A stretch of DNA of 64,000 bases from Lentisphaerota bacterium (GCA_015061525.1 SUWK01000004.1:1-64000), one strand, 5' to 3'. Shown: positions 53,215 to 62,716, numbered from the stretch's first letter. Notes: generated from the sequence alone by a model not told the origin. Numbers and translations: made by a program.

Positions 53215-54708
53215 TCAAAATTCCTGAATCGGATGGACTCCCGGAGTCAACTGATACTGACACCAGCCGGTCTTGATATATTCACCGGCCTCCATATCCC
53301 AATCGACCTGCCGGGTATGCTGCGCCAGAGCCAGCCGGTTGGAAAGAGTATCTTCCGGAAGTGTTTCCGGATTCCAGGCAGCAGCGGCGGCGGCGCAGTG
53401 AATGGCAGTTTCCCTGCGGTCATGGAAGATATGCCAGGTGGTTTCAAGCATACCGGCAAGTTTTCTTTCTGCCGCCATTTTCCCCTGTCTCACGATGCCC
53501 TGCCAGTTGAGCCACGGGCAGACCAGCACATCAAAATTTTCCTGTTTGAAAAATTTTGCCACCGGCCAGTCGGGATCGGCATCTTCCGGAAGTGTTTCCG
53601 GATCGCGGTACTGCCAGTCGGCAATTATGATGTCGCGGGGAAGTTCTCTGTACAACTCACCGAGCTGATGTTCCGGCAGACCGCAGGCGGTATAGCCTTT
53701 CCAGCGGGGATCACCTTTGGTAATAAGCATGTCGTGCCACATGATGAGCCGCGTATTGCGTTGGGCAAGGAGATCATGGAAATAACAGATGTGTTCTTTG
53801 ACCAGAGATTTCAACTCTTTACGCCGGCAGTCCCGGCAGGTGGCGATATTGTCCGCCTCATCGCAACCGATATGGAAGAACGGCGGACCGTCGAAAAATT
53901 CACAGAGTTCCAACACCAGACCGGTCAAAACTTTGCGGGTTTCCGGATTGGTAAGGCACCAGCTCCACCCCTCCGGTTCAAAAAGCGGCTGAAGTTTCGG
54001 CTCATAACTCAACACCGCGTGTTTGCCGGTGATGGAACGGCTCGCTGAAGCATGTCCGAGCAAATTCAATTGCGGGACAAGGGTTATTCCCAGTTCTTTT
54101 CCCAGAGTGATCAGACGTTTCAAGGCGGCTTTGTCCAATTGTTTATCTTTCCAGACAAATTCCGGATGGCTTTCAAAGGGAAAAACGCCCCACGGCTCTA
54201 TGACCGCATAATTGAATTTGTGATATGCGGCAATGCGGAGCTGTTTTTCAATATCCCAGAGCGGAGTTTCCGGAAAAATGCACAGATGGATACCCCGGAA
54301 CGCGAGTGCCGGAAAATCATCGATATCACATTGGACAAGGAAATACCCGGAAACTCTCTCTGTTCCGCGCTGAACTTCCGCCAGCTGCCGGAGCGTTTTC
54401 ATGGCATTGAGCAGTGCAGTCTTGCCGTTGGCAGAGATTTCCAGAATATTTTCTGAAATATTGATTTTATAACTTTCGTCACAATTCAGCGTTTCCGGGA
54501 GAGTTTCAAGGCGGATCTCCGGCACGCTCTGCCAGTATGCAGAAAAAAGTTTCCCGGCAAGAGCGGCACAATTTTCGGCATCGCGCGGCAGCTTGAGAGT
54601 AACCATGCAATTGTCGCAGATAAGAAATTCATTCCCGTCCCGGAATTCAATTTTCTGCGGCCGGGGGATCAGCCGGTCGGTAAGGATTTTTATTTCACGA
54701 TCCGTCAT
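53215..54708 (-). CDS. Glycoside hydrolase family 20-like beta-N-acetylhexosaminidase
   Basis: The 497-residue protein has a GH20b-type N-terminal domain (IPRPQKIEFRDG) and a TIM barrel with FRGIHLCIF and LVPQLNLLGHA. The catalytic Asp-Glu pair lies in FFHIGCDEADN, matching H-x-G-x-D-E. There is no signal peptide, so it should act on imported oligosaccharides. It is the last gene of the seven-gene minus-strand operon beginning at 62530. GAGGTG precedes the ATG. Release of terminal N-acetylhexosamine is the family role. The true substrate is unknown. Confidence 0.82.
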   Translation of the reverse strand: MTDREIKILTDRLIPRPQKIEFRDGNEFLICDNCMVTLKLPRDAENCAALAGKLFSAYWQSVPEIRLETLPETLNCDESYKINISENILEISANGKTALLNAMKTLRQLAEVQRGTERVSGYFLVQCDIDDFPALAFRGIHLCIFPETPLWDIEKQLRIAAYHKFNYAVIEPWGVFPFESHPEFVWKDKQLDKAALKRLITLGKELGITLVPQLNLLGHASASRSITGKHAVLSYEPKLQPLFEPEGWSWCLTNPETRKVLTGLVLELCEFFDGPPFFHIGCDEADNIATCRDCRRKELKSLVKEHICYFHDLLAQRNTRLIMWHDMLITKGDPRWKGYTACGLPEHQLGELYRELPRDIIIADWQYRDPETLPEDADPDWPVAKFFKQENFDVLVCPWLNWQGIVRQGKMAAERKLAGMLETTWHIFHDRRETAIHCAAAAAAWNPETLPEDTLSNRLALAQHTRQVDWDMEAGEYIKTGWCQYQLTPGVHPIQEF

Positions 54709-54717
54709 AACGGCACC

Positions 54718-55794
54718 TCATATTTTTACAGTTGAACCGCTTTTGATACTTTCATAACAAGCATTCATGCAGGCGATGGTTTCGCGATGCCACTTCAAAT
54801 TTATTTTCGGCTGCTTATGATTGCGGATGCAATCGACAAATTCATCAATGAGTCCGATCCATTCATCGAAGTAGGTATACTGAACGGTATAACGGTCATT
54901 GGGTGCGCCGTTGTGATAGACATTGGGACCGAAGCAATCGCACTGGATCATACCTTTTTCGCCGGTGATGGTGACATTGACCTCCATGCGTTTTGGGAAG
55001 CGTTCCCATCCGGGGCCCGGCACTTTGAGCCGCTCTTCAAGGCGTGACCATGAAGGGTCAAAAAGGAATGCGGTACCATCTTTCATCTTTCCGGCTGCGA
55101 GCACCATGTCTTCCACTTCCAGCTCTTTGCGGAGATTCGGGGCGGCCTGGGCGAAAACTGAATCAAAACTTGAACCGGTCAGCCAGCGGATCAAGTCAAA
55201 GATGTGCGGATGGTCACACAATGCCCCTCCCCGGAAACGGTGATCGTCACCAGACAATGGCACGCGCTTGCCGTAACTTGCCTCCGGACTGCCCTGCCAC
55301 GGGAATGCCCAGACCGGAGAGAGAGTGATATTGGTCGCCTGGATCGAAAGCAGTTTGCCAAGCGCGCCTTCAGAAATCAGCTTCTGCAGCCGTTTCACCA
55401 CCGGATTGTAGTGCATTTCAAGTTCGATCTGGCAGACGATACCGGCCTTATCGACCATATCGATCATGGCATCATACTCATCCATATCGAATGAGGGTAT
55501 TTTCATGGAAAGAATATGGATACCGCGTTTGGCACAGAATTCCATATCCTTATAGTGCTGATCATTGGCAGAAGCGATGACGATGGCTTCTATGTCCGGG
55601 TGTTCGGCGATCATTTTCTCCGGATCGGGATAACATGGAACTCCGGTATTGTATAACTCATAAACCTTTTGAGCATCTTCATCCTGCGCGCAGGAGGCGA
55701 CCCAATCCAGTTTCTGATTTTCGAGCAGAGTCTGATAATATTTTCTGGTATGCCCGTGGGTCATGCCCATCATGGCGATTTTTACCGGTTCCAT
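54718..55794 (-). CDS. Gfo/Idh/MocA-family oxidoreductase
   Basis: The 358-residue protein has an N-terminal Rossmann domain (VKIAMMGMTHGHTRKYY, with GMTHGHT in place of G-x-G-x-x-G). A catalytic segment reads ILSMKIPSF where E-K-P is usual. The substrate domain contains FRGGALCDHPHIFDLIRWLTG. It probably acts on a sugar or sugar acid. It lies in the operon between the GH20 gene and the short orphan protein (2 bp from its stop to the next start). Confidence 0.87.
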   Translation of the reverse strand: MEPVKIAMMGMTHGHTRKYYQTLLENQKLDWVASCAQDEDAQKVYELYNTGVPCYPDPEKMIAEHPDIEAIVIASANDQHYKDMEFCAKRGIHILSMKIPSFDMDEYDAMIDMVDKAGIVCQIELEMHYNPVVKRLQKLISEGALGKLLSIQATNITLSPVWAFPWQGSPEASYGKRVPLSGDDHRFRGGALCDHPHIFDLIRWLTGSSFDSVFAQAAPNLRKELEVEDMVLAAGKMKDGTAFLFDPSWSRLEERLKVPGPGWERFPKRMEVNVTITGEKGMIQCDCFGPNVYHNGAPNDRYTVQYTYFDEWIGLIDEFVDCIRNHKQPKINLKWHRETIACMNACYESIKSGSTVKI

Positions 55795-55796
55795 CT

Positions 55797-56516
55797 TTAA
55801 AATCCTCCTTCCACATTGACAGGGAGATTGTTTGAAATACTTTCAAGCGCACAGTCAGCCAGTTTTACCGAACGGCGCGCCGCAGCGCTCCAGAGTTCCG
55901 GCAGCGAAGCATCTTTCAAAACTGCGTAAGCGGCACGGACGATCCAGATCGCATCGTCCGGCAAACCGAAAAGTTCGGTATCGACATCGGTGAAAGTGGT
56001 TTCTCCGTCCGTATTCCACAAATAAATGGAGTGCTGCGGAACTTGAGTATCCACTCCGCGGTCACATCCGACTCCGCGGCGGGCGATGATCTCGTGCCGG
56101 TCAACGTTTTTGGTATTGACCGGCAGATTAATTCCGCATTCGATACTGGCACTGATACCGTTGGCAAAACGGACGATACAGTTGCAGACCTTTTTACCGT
56201 CGCCGCCGGCGAAAATGCGGACGACCGGAGAATCAGCGAGATATTCGGCGAGATCAAGTTCGGCAGCCAGAAGTTTTTTCAGATCACCGCCGGCAGTGAA
56301 TTTGGCAAAACGCAAAGTTGAAACCTCTTCCAAAGTTGCGGAATCGATCATCTTTTTAAGTTCGATGATACGCCGTTCCACGCGGTGCGGAAGCAAAGGG
56401 AATGTTCCGGAAGTTGTTTCAACACAGAAGTAATCGCTTCCGGCAACGACAGTTCCGGCGGGAAAACCGTATTTGTCCCGCAGAAACTCCAGAGATTCAT
56501 TCATTCGGGTAATCAT
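55797..56516 (-). CDS. Stand-alone protein resembling a Gfo/Idh/MocA C-terminal domain
   Basis: The 239-residue protein lacks a Rossmann fold. Its second half reads like the beta-sheet domain of Gfo/Idh/MocA enzymes: CNCIVRFANGISASIECGINLP, EIIARRGVGCDRGV and the closing RRSVKLADCALESISNNLPVNV. The first 90 residues are not recognised. It overlaps nothing but starts 1 bp after the SIS gene's stop. It may partner the complete oxidoreductase encoded next to it. Weak homology only. Confidence 0.55.
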   Translation of the reverse strand: MITRMNESLEFLRDKYGFPAGTVVAGSDYFCVETTSGTFPLLPHRVERRIIELKKMIDSATLEEVSTLRFAKFTAGGDLKKLLAAELDLAEYLADSPVVRIFAGGDGKKVCNCIVRFANGISASIECGINLPVNTKNVDRHEIIARRGVGCDRGVDTQVPQHSIYLWNTDGETTFTDVDTELFGLPDDAIWIVRAAYAVLKDASLPELWSAAARRSVKLADCALESISNNLPVNVEGGF

Positions 56517-56517
56517 T

Positions 56518-57276
56518 TCAAAGACTCTTGATCAGGGGTTTATATTTCTTGAGATAAGCGGCATTCTTTTCGTCACCGCCGGGTGCGTTGGCACTGTTCC
56601 AGACCGGCGGAGTGATGCCGCGTTCGACACACTGACGGACCGTTTCTATTTCCAGCAAGTGGGCGATGGTGAAGTCCACCACATTGGAAACCGGTGCGAT
56701 GGGAGTGTCAAATCCCGGCACATTGACTATGGCATCTCCGACCGGATTGTAATCGTCGATGCACACGTCGGCAAAGTCAAAAAGGTTTTTACCGGAAGAA
56801 TGGCGGATGAAATGGTCGGCAGGCATCTCGTTCTGCCAGTAACTGCTGGCGACGGCGATGATTTTGCCGCCCCGTTTTTTGATTTCCATAGCGGCATCGA
56901 TGGTGGCGGGATTGATGCCGATGTTGTGAAAGATTATGACCAGATCATCCGGTTTGATATCATAATATTTGATGATGGAGGCGCCGAAGTTTTCCGTGCG
57001 TTCCAGTTCCAAATATTTGAGAGCCTGATTGAAAACCGAAAGTGCAGTTTCCATCAGCGGATCGATATTGGCAAGACCTCCGGCGCGGAAGAACATCTCG
57101 CCCATTGCAAGCGTGGTATGTCCACCGCCGGCATAGATGTGGATAAGTTTATCTTCCGCGATGGCATCCGCCATAAGTTTGGCGGCACGTTGGATATTTT
57201 CCGCCTGATTGTCCAGTACCTGCTGAATATTGGCAAACGCTTTTGCCACATATCCGAAATCATTTAATTTTGCCAT
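56518..57276 (-). CDS. SIS-domain phosphosugar-binding protein (COG4821-like)
   Basis: The 252-residue protein has a SIS fold: LIHIYAGGGHTTLAMGEMFFRAGG, then DDLVIIFHNIGINPATIDAAMEIKKRGGKIIAVASS and PIAPVSNVVDFTIAHLLEI. SIS domains bind phosphosugars as isomerases, deaminases or ligand sensors. This type is uncharacterised. AAGGAG lies 8 nt upstream. In this operon it might act on phosphorylated amino sugars released by the hydrolases. Confidence 0.82.
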   Translation of the reverse strand: MAKLNDFGYVAKAFANIQQVLDNQAENIQRAAKLMADAIAEDKLIHIYAGGGHTTLAMGEMFFRAGGLANIDPLMETALSVFNQALKYLELERTENFGASIIKYYDIKPDDLVIIFHNIGINPATIDAAMEIKKRGGKIIAVASSYWQNEMPADHFIRHSSGKNLFDFADVCIDDYNPVGDAIVNVPGFDTPIAPVSNVVDFTIAHLLEIETVRQCVERGITPPVWNSANAPGGDEKNAAYLKKYKPLIKSL

Positions 57277-57307
57277 TTATCATTCTCCTTGTTTGAAGTT
57301 TTATTTA

Positions 57308-59110
57308 TTATGCCGGGACATTTGAATCAAGTGCGTGTTTGCAGCAGTTTTGGGCAAATTTTGCCAAACGGTCAGCTGCGGCAGCACCGTCAAGCAATGC
57401 CGTATTATCATTAAAAAGCTGAATGATTTTTTGTTCAAGTTCGTATTGCAGATGGTAATCCTGTCTGCGCCTGGCAGTTTCCGCACCGGATGCCAGCACT
57501 GTATATTCGATCCAGAGCCGCAAACGGGCGATGTTTTTTTCCGGAAGCTGAAGATTCAACGCATCAAATTCATCAAGCAGTTTTTTTGAAAAATCCCGTA
57601 CCCCATGGTCCAGATCTGAAGTGATCCGATCGATCAATCCGGCGGCAACTCCCAGCATCACAGCACTTTGGGCAGATATAAGCTGATTTATATCACATTC
57701 CGGATCCCACAGAACCCGGCTGTGAAAACTGTACAATCTGCCGTCGGGCCAAAAGGCAGGGTAGGGACAGGAACAGTCATAGTATACCTGCATACCGTCA
57801 GCGATAAAGCGGCGCAATTCGTCGGCAACCAGTTCCGGCGCCGGATAACGCAGATAGCGGCTGCGGTCGATGCCCTCTTTGTAATCTGTAAACAGCAGCT
57901 GATAATAAGCAAAAATATTGGCGGAACTGTTGCGGGATCTCATTGCTTTGATCCAATCATTCCACAGCGGACCGTATTCGCGGTCATCGACTGGACATAC
58001 CGGGTCGGCTTCGGGATAATTTTTGCCCAGACCGTTTTTTACCGGTTCCAGACCGCTGTCGTAAAAGCGGTGATGATAGTGGCGCAGATAGGGACAGAAA
58101 ATGGTGTAGGTGCGGGAAAGATCTGCCATTTCCTGCGGCAGAGTCAGAAGCGAACAGTATGCCAGAAGTTCCAGATAGACCGGACGCGGAGAAAGTTTCA
58201 GCACTGCATCCGCCAGTCTCCGAACCTGATCAAAGGGGGTGATTTTTTTACATTCCGGGCATTGGCACCAGTTGTTTACTCCGTCGTGCGGCCAGAGCGC
58301 AAAAACCTTGATTTCCGGATGTTTTCCGATGTATTCCGCAATATTTTTTGCGATATAGTTTACCGCTTCCGGGTTGGAGAAGCAGGGCTGCAGCGGACCT
58401 TGAGAAAATTTATTCGGCATATCAGGCATGGAAATTTTGCTGCTCAGCCGTCTTTCTCCGTAGCGCATACCGAAATATTCCGGATGGGTTTCAAACAGTG
58501 ATTCTGCGATAAAGTTGTTCATCGCGTGGCCGCCGATATTGAGTTCAACGGCGCACAGATGTGCCAATTCGATCAATTCTTCGCAGTTTTCAGCTCCCTC
58601 CCACCGCCAGACGTGGATCATGGTGCAATTCCATTGATTGCGCGCCATCCAGCGGAGCATTTTGATAAAAAACGGTCTTTCGGTATCAGGGTAAAGTCCA
58701 TTCATCCCGCGGAATGCGACCTTGGGCATTGAAGCGGCACTTTCCGGGACGATGGGACCGAAACTGATTTCATCATCGTTTACATTGTTCCATTGAACTC
58801 CGGTCGTTTGGCGCAGCCAGGAATAAAAACCGTAAAGCACCCCGGGGTAACCGCCGCCGGAAATAAGGATTTTACCATCACAGTTTTCAATGGTGTAACT
58901 TTGGGCTTTGCGGAAATCTTCGGCGTATTCGGCAAAACTCCGTTCATCCGGGAGCAGGGGTGATGACGCATTGCTGTGCAGGATCAAACCGGTTTCAATG
59001 AACTGTATATTATGTTTTGCTGCCGCTTGAAGCACCAGAGCGAGTTCAGCGTTTATAAAGTTTGTTTCTGCTGCGGTGAGGTTTGATTGTATGATTTTTA
59101 CAATGCTCAT
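57308..59110 (-). CDS. Cytoplasmic DUF4838-domain glycoside hydrolase-like protein
   Basis: The 600-residue protein has no signal peptide, unlike the other DUF4838 proteins in the window. An N-terminal GH67N-like part (SGGGYPGVLYGFYSWLRQTTGVQW) leads into the DUF4838 region (MNNFIAESLFETHPEYFGMRYGERR, VFALWPHDGVNNWCQCPECKK). The C-terminal third is helical. It is the third gene of the operon starting at 62530. Its location suggests action on imported oligosaccharide, but the substrate is unknown. Confidence 0.82.
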   Translation of the reverse strand: MSIVKIIQSNLTAAETNFINAELALVLQAAAKHNIQFIETGLILHSNASSPLLPDERSFAEYAEDFRKAQSYTIENCDGKILISGGGYPGVLYGFYSWLRQTTGVQWNNVNDDEISFGPIVPESAASMPKVAFRGMNGLYPDTERPFFIKMLRWMARNQWNCTMIHVWRWEGAENCEELIELAHLCAVELNIGGHAMNNFIAESLFETHPEYFGMRYGERRLSSKISMPDMPNKFSQGPLQPCFSNPEAVNYIAKNIAEYIGKHPEIKVFALWPHDGVNNWCQCPECKKITPFDQVRRLADAVLKLSPRPVYLELLAYCSLLTLPQEMADLSRTYTIFCPYLRHYHHRFYDSGLEPVKNGLGKNYPEADPVCPVDDREYGPLWNDWIKAMRSRNSSANIFAYYQLLFTDYKEGIDRSRYLRYPAPELVADELRRFIADGMQVYYDCSCPYPAFWPDGRLYSFHSRVLWDPECDINQLISAQSAVMLGVAAGLIDRITSDLDHGVRDFSKKLLDEFDALNLQLPEKNIARLRLWIEYTVLASGAETARRRQDYHLQYELEQKIIQLFNDNTALLDGAAAADRLAKFAQNCCKHALDSNVPA

Positions 59111-59125
59111 TTTTTTGTCCTGATC

Positions 59126-61471
59126 TCATTGTTTGAATTGTGCGGTCAACTTATCAGCTGCTTCTGAAGCAAGCTTGTCATATTGAATAAACACTTCACT
59201 GATTTCTGCCAGAGCTTCCAGCGTTTCGGGAAGTTTTTGCTCATACGCGGCGTGGTCGATCACGGTGAGCGGGGTTTTGTAAAATTTATCCTGAACGGCG
59301 GTATGTTTCGCCTTGATGTCGGGGAGAGTTTTGAAGTCGATCGCAGTTCTGTCATCCGTTTCAAGGTGCATTACAAACGGAGCAAAAATAAAATAGAATT
59401 CATCGATACACAGCGGCATCAATTCATAGATATAACTGCGGCAATAGGCGTTTTCAGCATTGGCTTTGAGTGTTTTTTCAAAATCCGGGTTACATTCGTA
59501 TTTGCTTTGCAGATCGCATAATGAATCATAAAGCGAATAGTCGCTGCTTACTCCCAGTACACGCTGCAGCTGTGTATAAAGTTCTCTTATCAGCTGGAGC
59601 GATTTTAAGACTTTTGCAGCAGCAACTTCTCCCCGGCACCACCGGTTGTAATCGACCGTAAAACGGCAGTATGCGCCGGTGTGCAGACGCCCCGCCGTTG
59701 AACGGATTATATCGAGCAGGTCGCGCCGGACAAAATTATCAGCTTTGCCGAAGTCAACTTTGGCGATTGTACGGAAAAGTTCCGGCATAGCGGCAAATTC
59801 AGAAACGTGATCATCAACAAACTTTTTTTGAACTTCCAGCTGATCTTCTGTTGTGTTGCCGAGAATGCCGCAATAAGCATATTCAAAGGGGCGCAAATGG
59901 ATTTCGCCGCTCAAAGATTTGCGGGTGAAGCCGCGCATTTTGATCATCGGCTGGAATTTCTGCCAGATTTCCAGCATTGCCGGCAGATCTTTTTTGCCGT
60001 ATCTGTCAGCGGCAAATTTGGGCAGAAAAGCGGCAAGTTCCCGGTTTTCTCTGACTGGATTCCAGGAGTTTGCGCCCAGATATTCCAGCATAAGCGTATC
60101 GGAGTGCGAACACTCCGGCCAGAGTATCATTCCCTGACACATTTTGTCATTGGCGGCAGTTTCCAAACGTTCGGCGATGATGTCATAAAAGCCGCGAATA
60201 TCATTGCTCGGTTCATAGGCGTGAAAAATGCCGAATATCCACGGAAATTTACCGATAACGTCCCAGTTGGTAAAATTGTTTACTTCATCATCGGTTTCAG
60301 ATGTGTAGTCAAGGATTATGGTGTTGCGCGGATCCAATTCTTTGAACAGCGAACGCACCTCTTCCGGTTTCCACAGCAGCCAGAAATCCCACGAAGCCAG
60401 CAGCAGCGGTGCATCGGGATATTTTTCCCTCAGTTTATTGATCAATCTCCGGTAGGTATAGAGTTTCAGCTGATGGTTGGCATCGCGGTCAGAGAAGCAG
60501 TTGCGTTCACCCAGCCCGATGGTGTGAAATATCTTTGCTTCGCCGTATTCCCGGATATGGGTTTCGGTCAGATGAAAATAGTTATCCAGATTTTTTTCCT
60601 GCCGTATATCCCAGACCAGTCCGGTAGGTTCACTGTAAGCTCTGGTCGCCTGCGGCAAAAAATCCGGCTTGACTGCTTCAAGAAAATCTTTTGGCGTCCG
60701 GCTGTACCAGTGAGTCATCGTACCGAAATCTTCAGGGTGGAGCAAACCGCGTTCTCTGCCGTAAGCAAGTATCGCTTTGCGCAGTTCGCCGCGGTGCTGC
60801 AGACTCCAGAAGAGATCGCGGTCATCGTAGGAACGTTCCCGGGATTCCGGGACTTTGTATTCGGGATATTTGGCAAATTCCGGAAATGCCTTTTGAAACA
60901 GATCATCCATCCCGATACGGAGCATATACAAATTGAACCGTTTTTTCAGGCACCAGTCCAGTTCCCGCTTCCACTCTTCCAAATTCCAGTGTTCCGCTTG
61001 AAAACGGTTCAAGCTGCGGTGGGCAAAGTAACGCAGACCGCGATAGTGAAAACGGGGCGTTTCAGCAATATTCCAGTCGGCAAGCGAAATCTCCTGTCCG
61101 GCGGGGATGCGGTCGCCGTCCCAGAAGTAGCGGCAGCCCTGCAGTTCAAAAAAATGGTATACCGCATAGAAATATGCCCGCTTGCAGCCGGCGGCAAAAA
61201 AGAGCAGATTTCTGCCGTTTCCCCGCACTGAAACGATTTTGTAACTATCGCTTCCGGTAACAATATTCAACTCCGGCAGGGTGCCGTCAAGAATTTTGTC
61301 GTGAGTATAGCTGTTAACTGCATCTGATCCCAGAATGACCATATCTTCGCCGGCTGCCGGGACGGCAGTGATAACTGCTTTGCTGCCGGTGATTTGTTCA
61401 TAATATTTTTTGAACTCCTGCGCCGGCAGCTGAAAAAAGTCATTCGCGTCTGCAATCAGAATTCTCAACAT
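59126..61471 (-). CDS. Large glycoside hydrolase-like protein, GH89/alpha-N-acetylglucosaminidase type
   Basis: The 781-residue protein has no signal peptide. An N-terminal small domain is followed by RYFWDGDRIPAG and a barrel opening FHYRGLRYFAHRSLNRFQAEHWNLEEWKRELDWCLKKRFNLYML. This resembles the start of the NAGLU barrel, where a W-x-x-E-I-D-W segment occurs. Candidate acidic residues lie in TIGLGERNCFSD and MILWPECSHSD. A long helical C-terminal region (from about 560) is also like GH89. Classification from memory is tentative; DUF4838-like proteins are the alternative. Confidence 0.6.
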   Translation of the reverse strand: MLRILIADANDFFQLPAQEFKKYYEQITGSKAVITAVPAAGEDMVILGSDAVNSYTHDKILDGTLPELNIVTGSDSYKIVSVRGNGRNLLFFAAGCKRAYFYAVYHFFELQGCRYFWDGDRIPAGQEISLADWNIAETPRFHYRGLRYFAHRSLNRFQAEHWNLEEWKRELDWCLKKRFNLYMLRIGMDDLFQKAFPEFAKYPEYKVPESRERSYDDRDLFWSLQHRGELRKAILAYGRERGLLHPEDFGTMTHWYSRTPKDFLEAVKPDFLPQATRAYSEPTGLVWDIRQEKNLDNYFHLTETHIREYGEAKIFHTIGLGERNCFSDRDANHQLKLYTYRRLINKLREKYPDAPLLLASWDFWLLWKPEEVRSLFKELDPRNTIILDYTSETDDEVNNFTNWDVIGKFPWIFGIFHAYEPSNDIRGFYDIIAERLETAANDKMCQGMILWPECSHSDTLMLEYLGANSWNPVRENRELAAFLPKFAADRYGKKDLPAMLEIWQKFQPMIKMRGFTRKSLSGEIHLRPFEYAYCGILGNTTEDQLEVQKKFVDDHVSEFAAMPELFRTIAKVDFGKADNFVRRDLLDIIRSTAGRLHTGAYCRFTVDYNRWCRGEVAAAKVLKSLQLIRELYTQLQRVLGVSSDYSLYDSLCDLQSKYECNPDFEKTLKANAENAYCRSYIYELMPLCIDEFYFIFAPFVMHLETDDRTAIDFKTLPDIKAKHTAVQDKFYKTPLTVIDHAAYEQKLPETLEALAEISEVFIQYDKLASEAADKLTAQFKQ

Positions 61472-61492
61472 ATCTGAAGACCCTGCGGAATT

Positions 61493-62530
61493 TTACTTTT
61501 TGAGAACGCGTTTGTAATTTTCGCCGATGGTATCCCACAATTTCAAGGCATCAGGAGCACCGACAACGGTTCCGTAACCGCCGCGATAGGTCCAGGCGGC
61601 GATGCGGTCGACTCCGGCTTTTTCAGCGATATCCACCCATTTGCTGATCTGTTCCCATTCCTTGGGCTGCTTGTAGTATCCCATGAACCAGCGTTCCGCT
61701 TTTTTGCCGTATTTACGGGCGACGGCGACCGTGCGTTCGGTGATATCCCGGAAGAAATCCTCCGGCAGTGCCCAGTTGACGATGGTGGTCGAAAATACGT
61801 CAAAATATGGACAGCCTGCCACCATATCCCAGTTGTCGTAGCCGCGGTATTCGGAAACATAATATCCGTTCTGCGTAGCGTGAACACAACAGGTTATTTC
61901 CAGTTCCGGCTTCAGCTCTTTGAGAGCTTTGGAAGTTTCACTCAACACCACCAATGCTTCCCGCCAGCGGAAAAGTTTCACATCGTTGGTCATATAACGC
62001 GGCATGGGATAACCGTAGTAATCTTCAAAGCGCTTGCGGCAGACCGGGCAGTAACAGGTCCAATCATCCGCCACCCCGCCGGTGATTGAAGCAATGCCCT
62101 TGGGGAATGCGTAGTGCGGTTCATCCCAGAAGAAACCATCGGCATCGGTTTCCCGGGCCAGCGTGAGGCAGAAGTTTTTGAAGTAATCGCGGTAACTGTT
62201 GGTGTTGAAACAGGCGTAGGGAAGTTTTTCGCCGGTAAGTGCGGAAACCTGACGGTTCTCCACATTGTCCTGCAGAAACTTTGAAACTTGTTCACCGCCG
62301 AAGTATTTACCATTGCCCCAGGGATCAATGATGACTTTCAAACCGAGTTCGTGCGCTTTGTCCACGATTTTGGGAATATTGGGACGCCAGAAGTCAAAAT
62401 CAAATTCTGTGACCGCCAGAATAACGGCACTGCAGCCGTGGGAGATCATCTCTTTGAAATCAGTTTCGGCATGTTCCACATAGTTCAAGCCGTAGTAACT
62501 GACCGCAGTTTGGGTAATAGCCATAGACAT
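61493..62530 (-). CDS. Putative TIM-barrel glycoside hydrolase-like protein
   Basis: The 345-residue protein shows a (beta/alpha)8-like succession: HGCSAVILAVTEFDFDFW, LGLKVIIDPWG, DADGFFWDEPHYAFP, LEITCCVHATQNGYY and VDRIAAWTYRGGYGTV. A cysteine pair CYCPVCRKRF resembles that in DUF4838 proteins. No named family is certain. D-x-x-x-W-D-E could hold catalytic acids. There is no signal peptide. First gene of the operon. The start was moved to the ATG at 62530, with AAAGGA upstream; a second ATG lies two codons on. Confidence 0.65.
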   Translation of the reverse strand: MSMAITQTAVSYYGLNYVEHAETDFKEMISHGCSAVILAVTEFDFDFWRPNIPKIVDKAHELGLKVIIDPWGNGKYFGGEQVSKFLQDNVENRQVSALTGEKLPYACFNTNSYRDYFKNFCLTLARETDADGFFWDEPHYAFPKGIASITGGVADDWTCYCPVCRKRFEDYYGYPMPRYMTNDVKLFRWREALVVLSETSKALKELKPELEITCCVHATQNGYYVSEYRGYDNWDMVAGCPYFDVFSTTIVNWALPEDFFRDITERTVAVARKYGKKAERWFMGYYKQPKEWEQISKWVDIAEKAGVDRIAAWTYRGGYGTVVGAPDALKLWDTIGENYKRVLKK

Positions 62531-62573
62531 TTTCCTTTCTGTATTGATTGATCGAAGTTGCTTCCATGTTTTT

Positions 62574-62636
62574 AATATAAGACGTTTTTTAAACTTTGCC
62601 ATGATGAAAATGAGCTAAAATTTGTTCAAAATGCTC
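62574..62636 (-). promoter_or_regulatory. Predicted AraC-type operator and promoter of the seven-gene operon
   Basis: Direct repeats AAAATGAGC (62607) and AAAATGCTC (62628) are exactly 21 bp apart. On the minus strand the -10 is TATATT (62574-62579) with a poor -35 (ATGGCA). The arrangement matches 21546-21607 in sequence, spacing and distance to the -10 (within 1 bp). The divergent AraC gene is the likely regulator. Confidence 0.65.
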
Positions 62637-62687
62637 AAAAAACGGATTATATTGAAAAAAAATACGTTTTTTTATGAATAAAGCAAC

Positions 62688-62716
62688 TTGCAATATTTTC
62701 TCTGACCGTCTATATT
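62688..62716 (+). promoter_or_regulatory. Predicted promoter of the AraC-family gene at 62.7 kb
   Basis: TTGCAA (62688-62693) and TATATT (62711-62716) have a 17-bp spacer, followed by AGGAG. It lies 52 bp from the operator, so autoregulation is possible. Confidence 0.65.
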
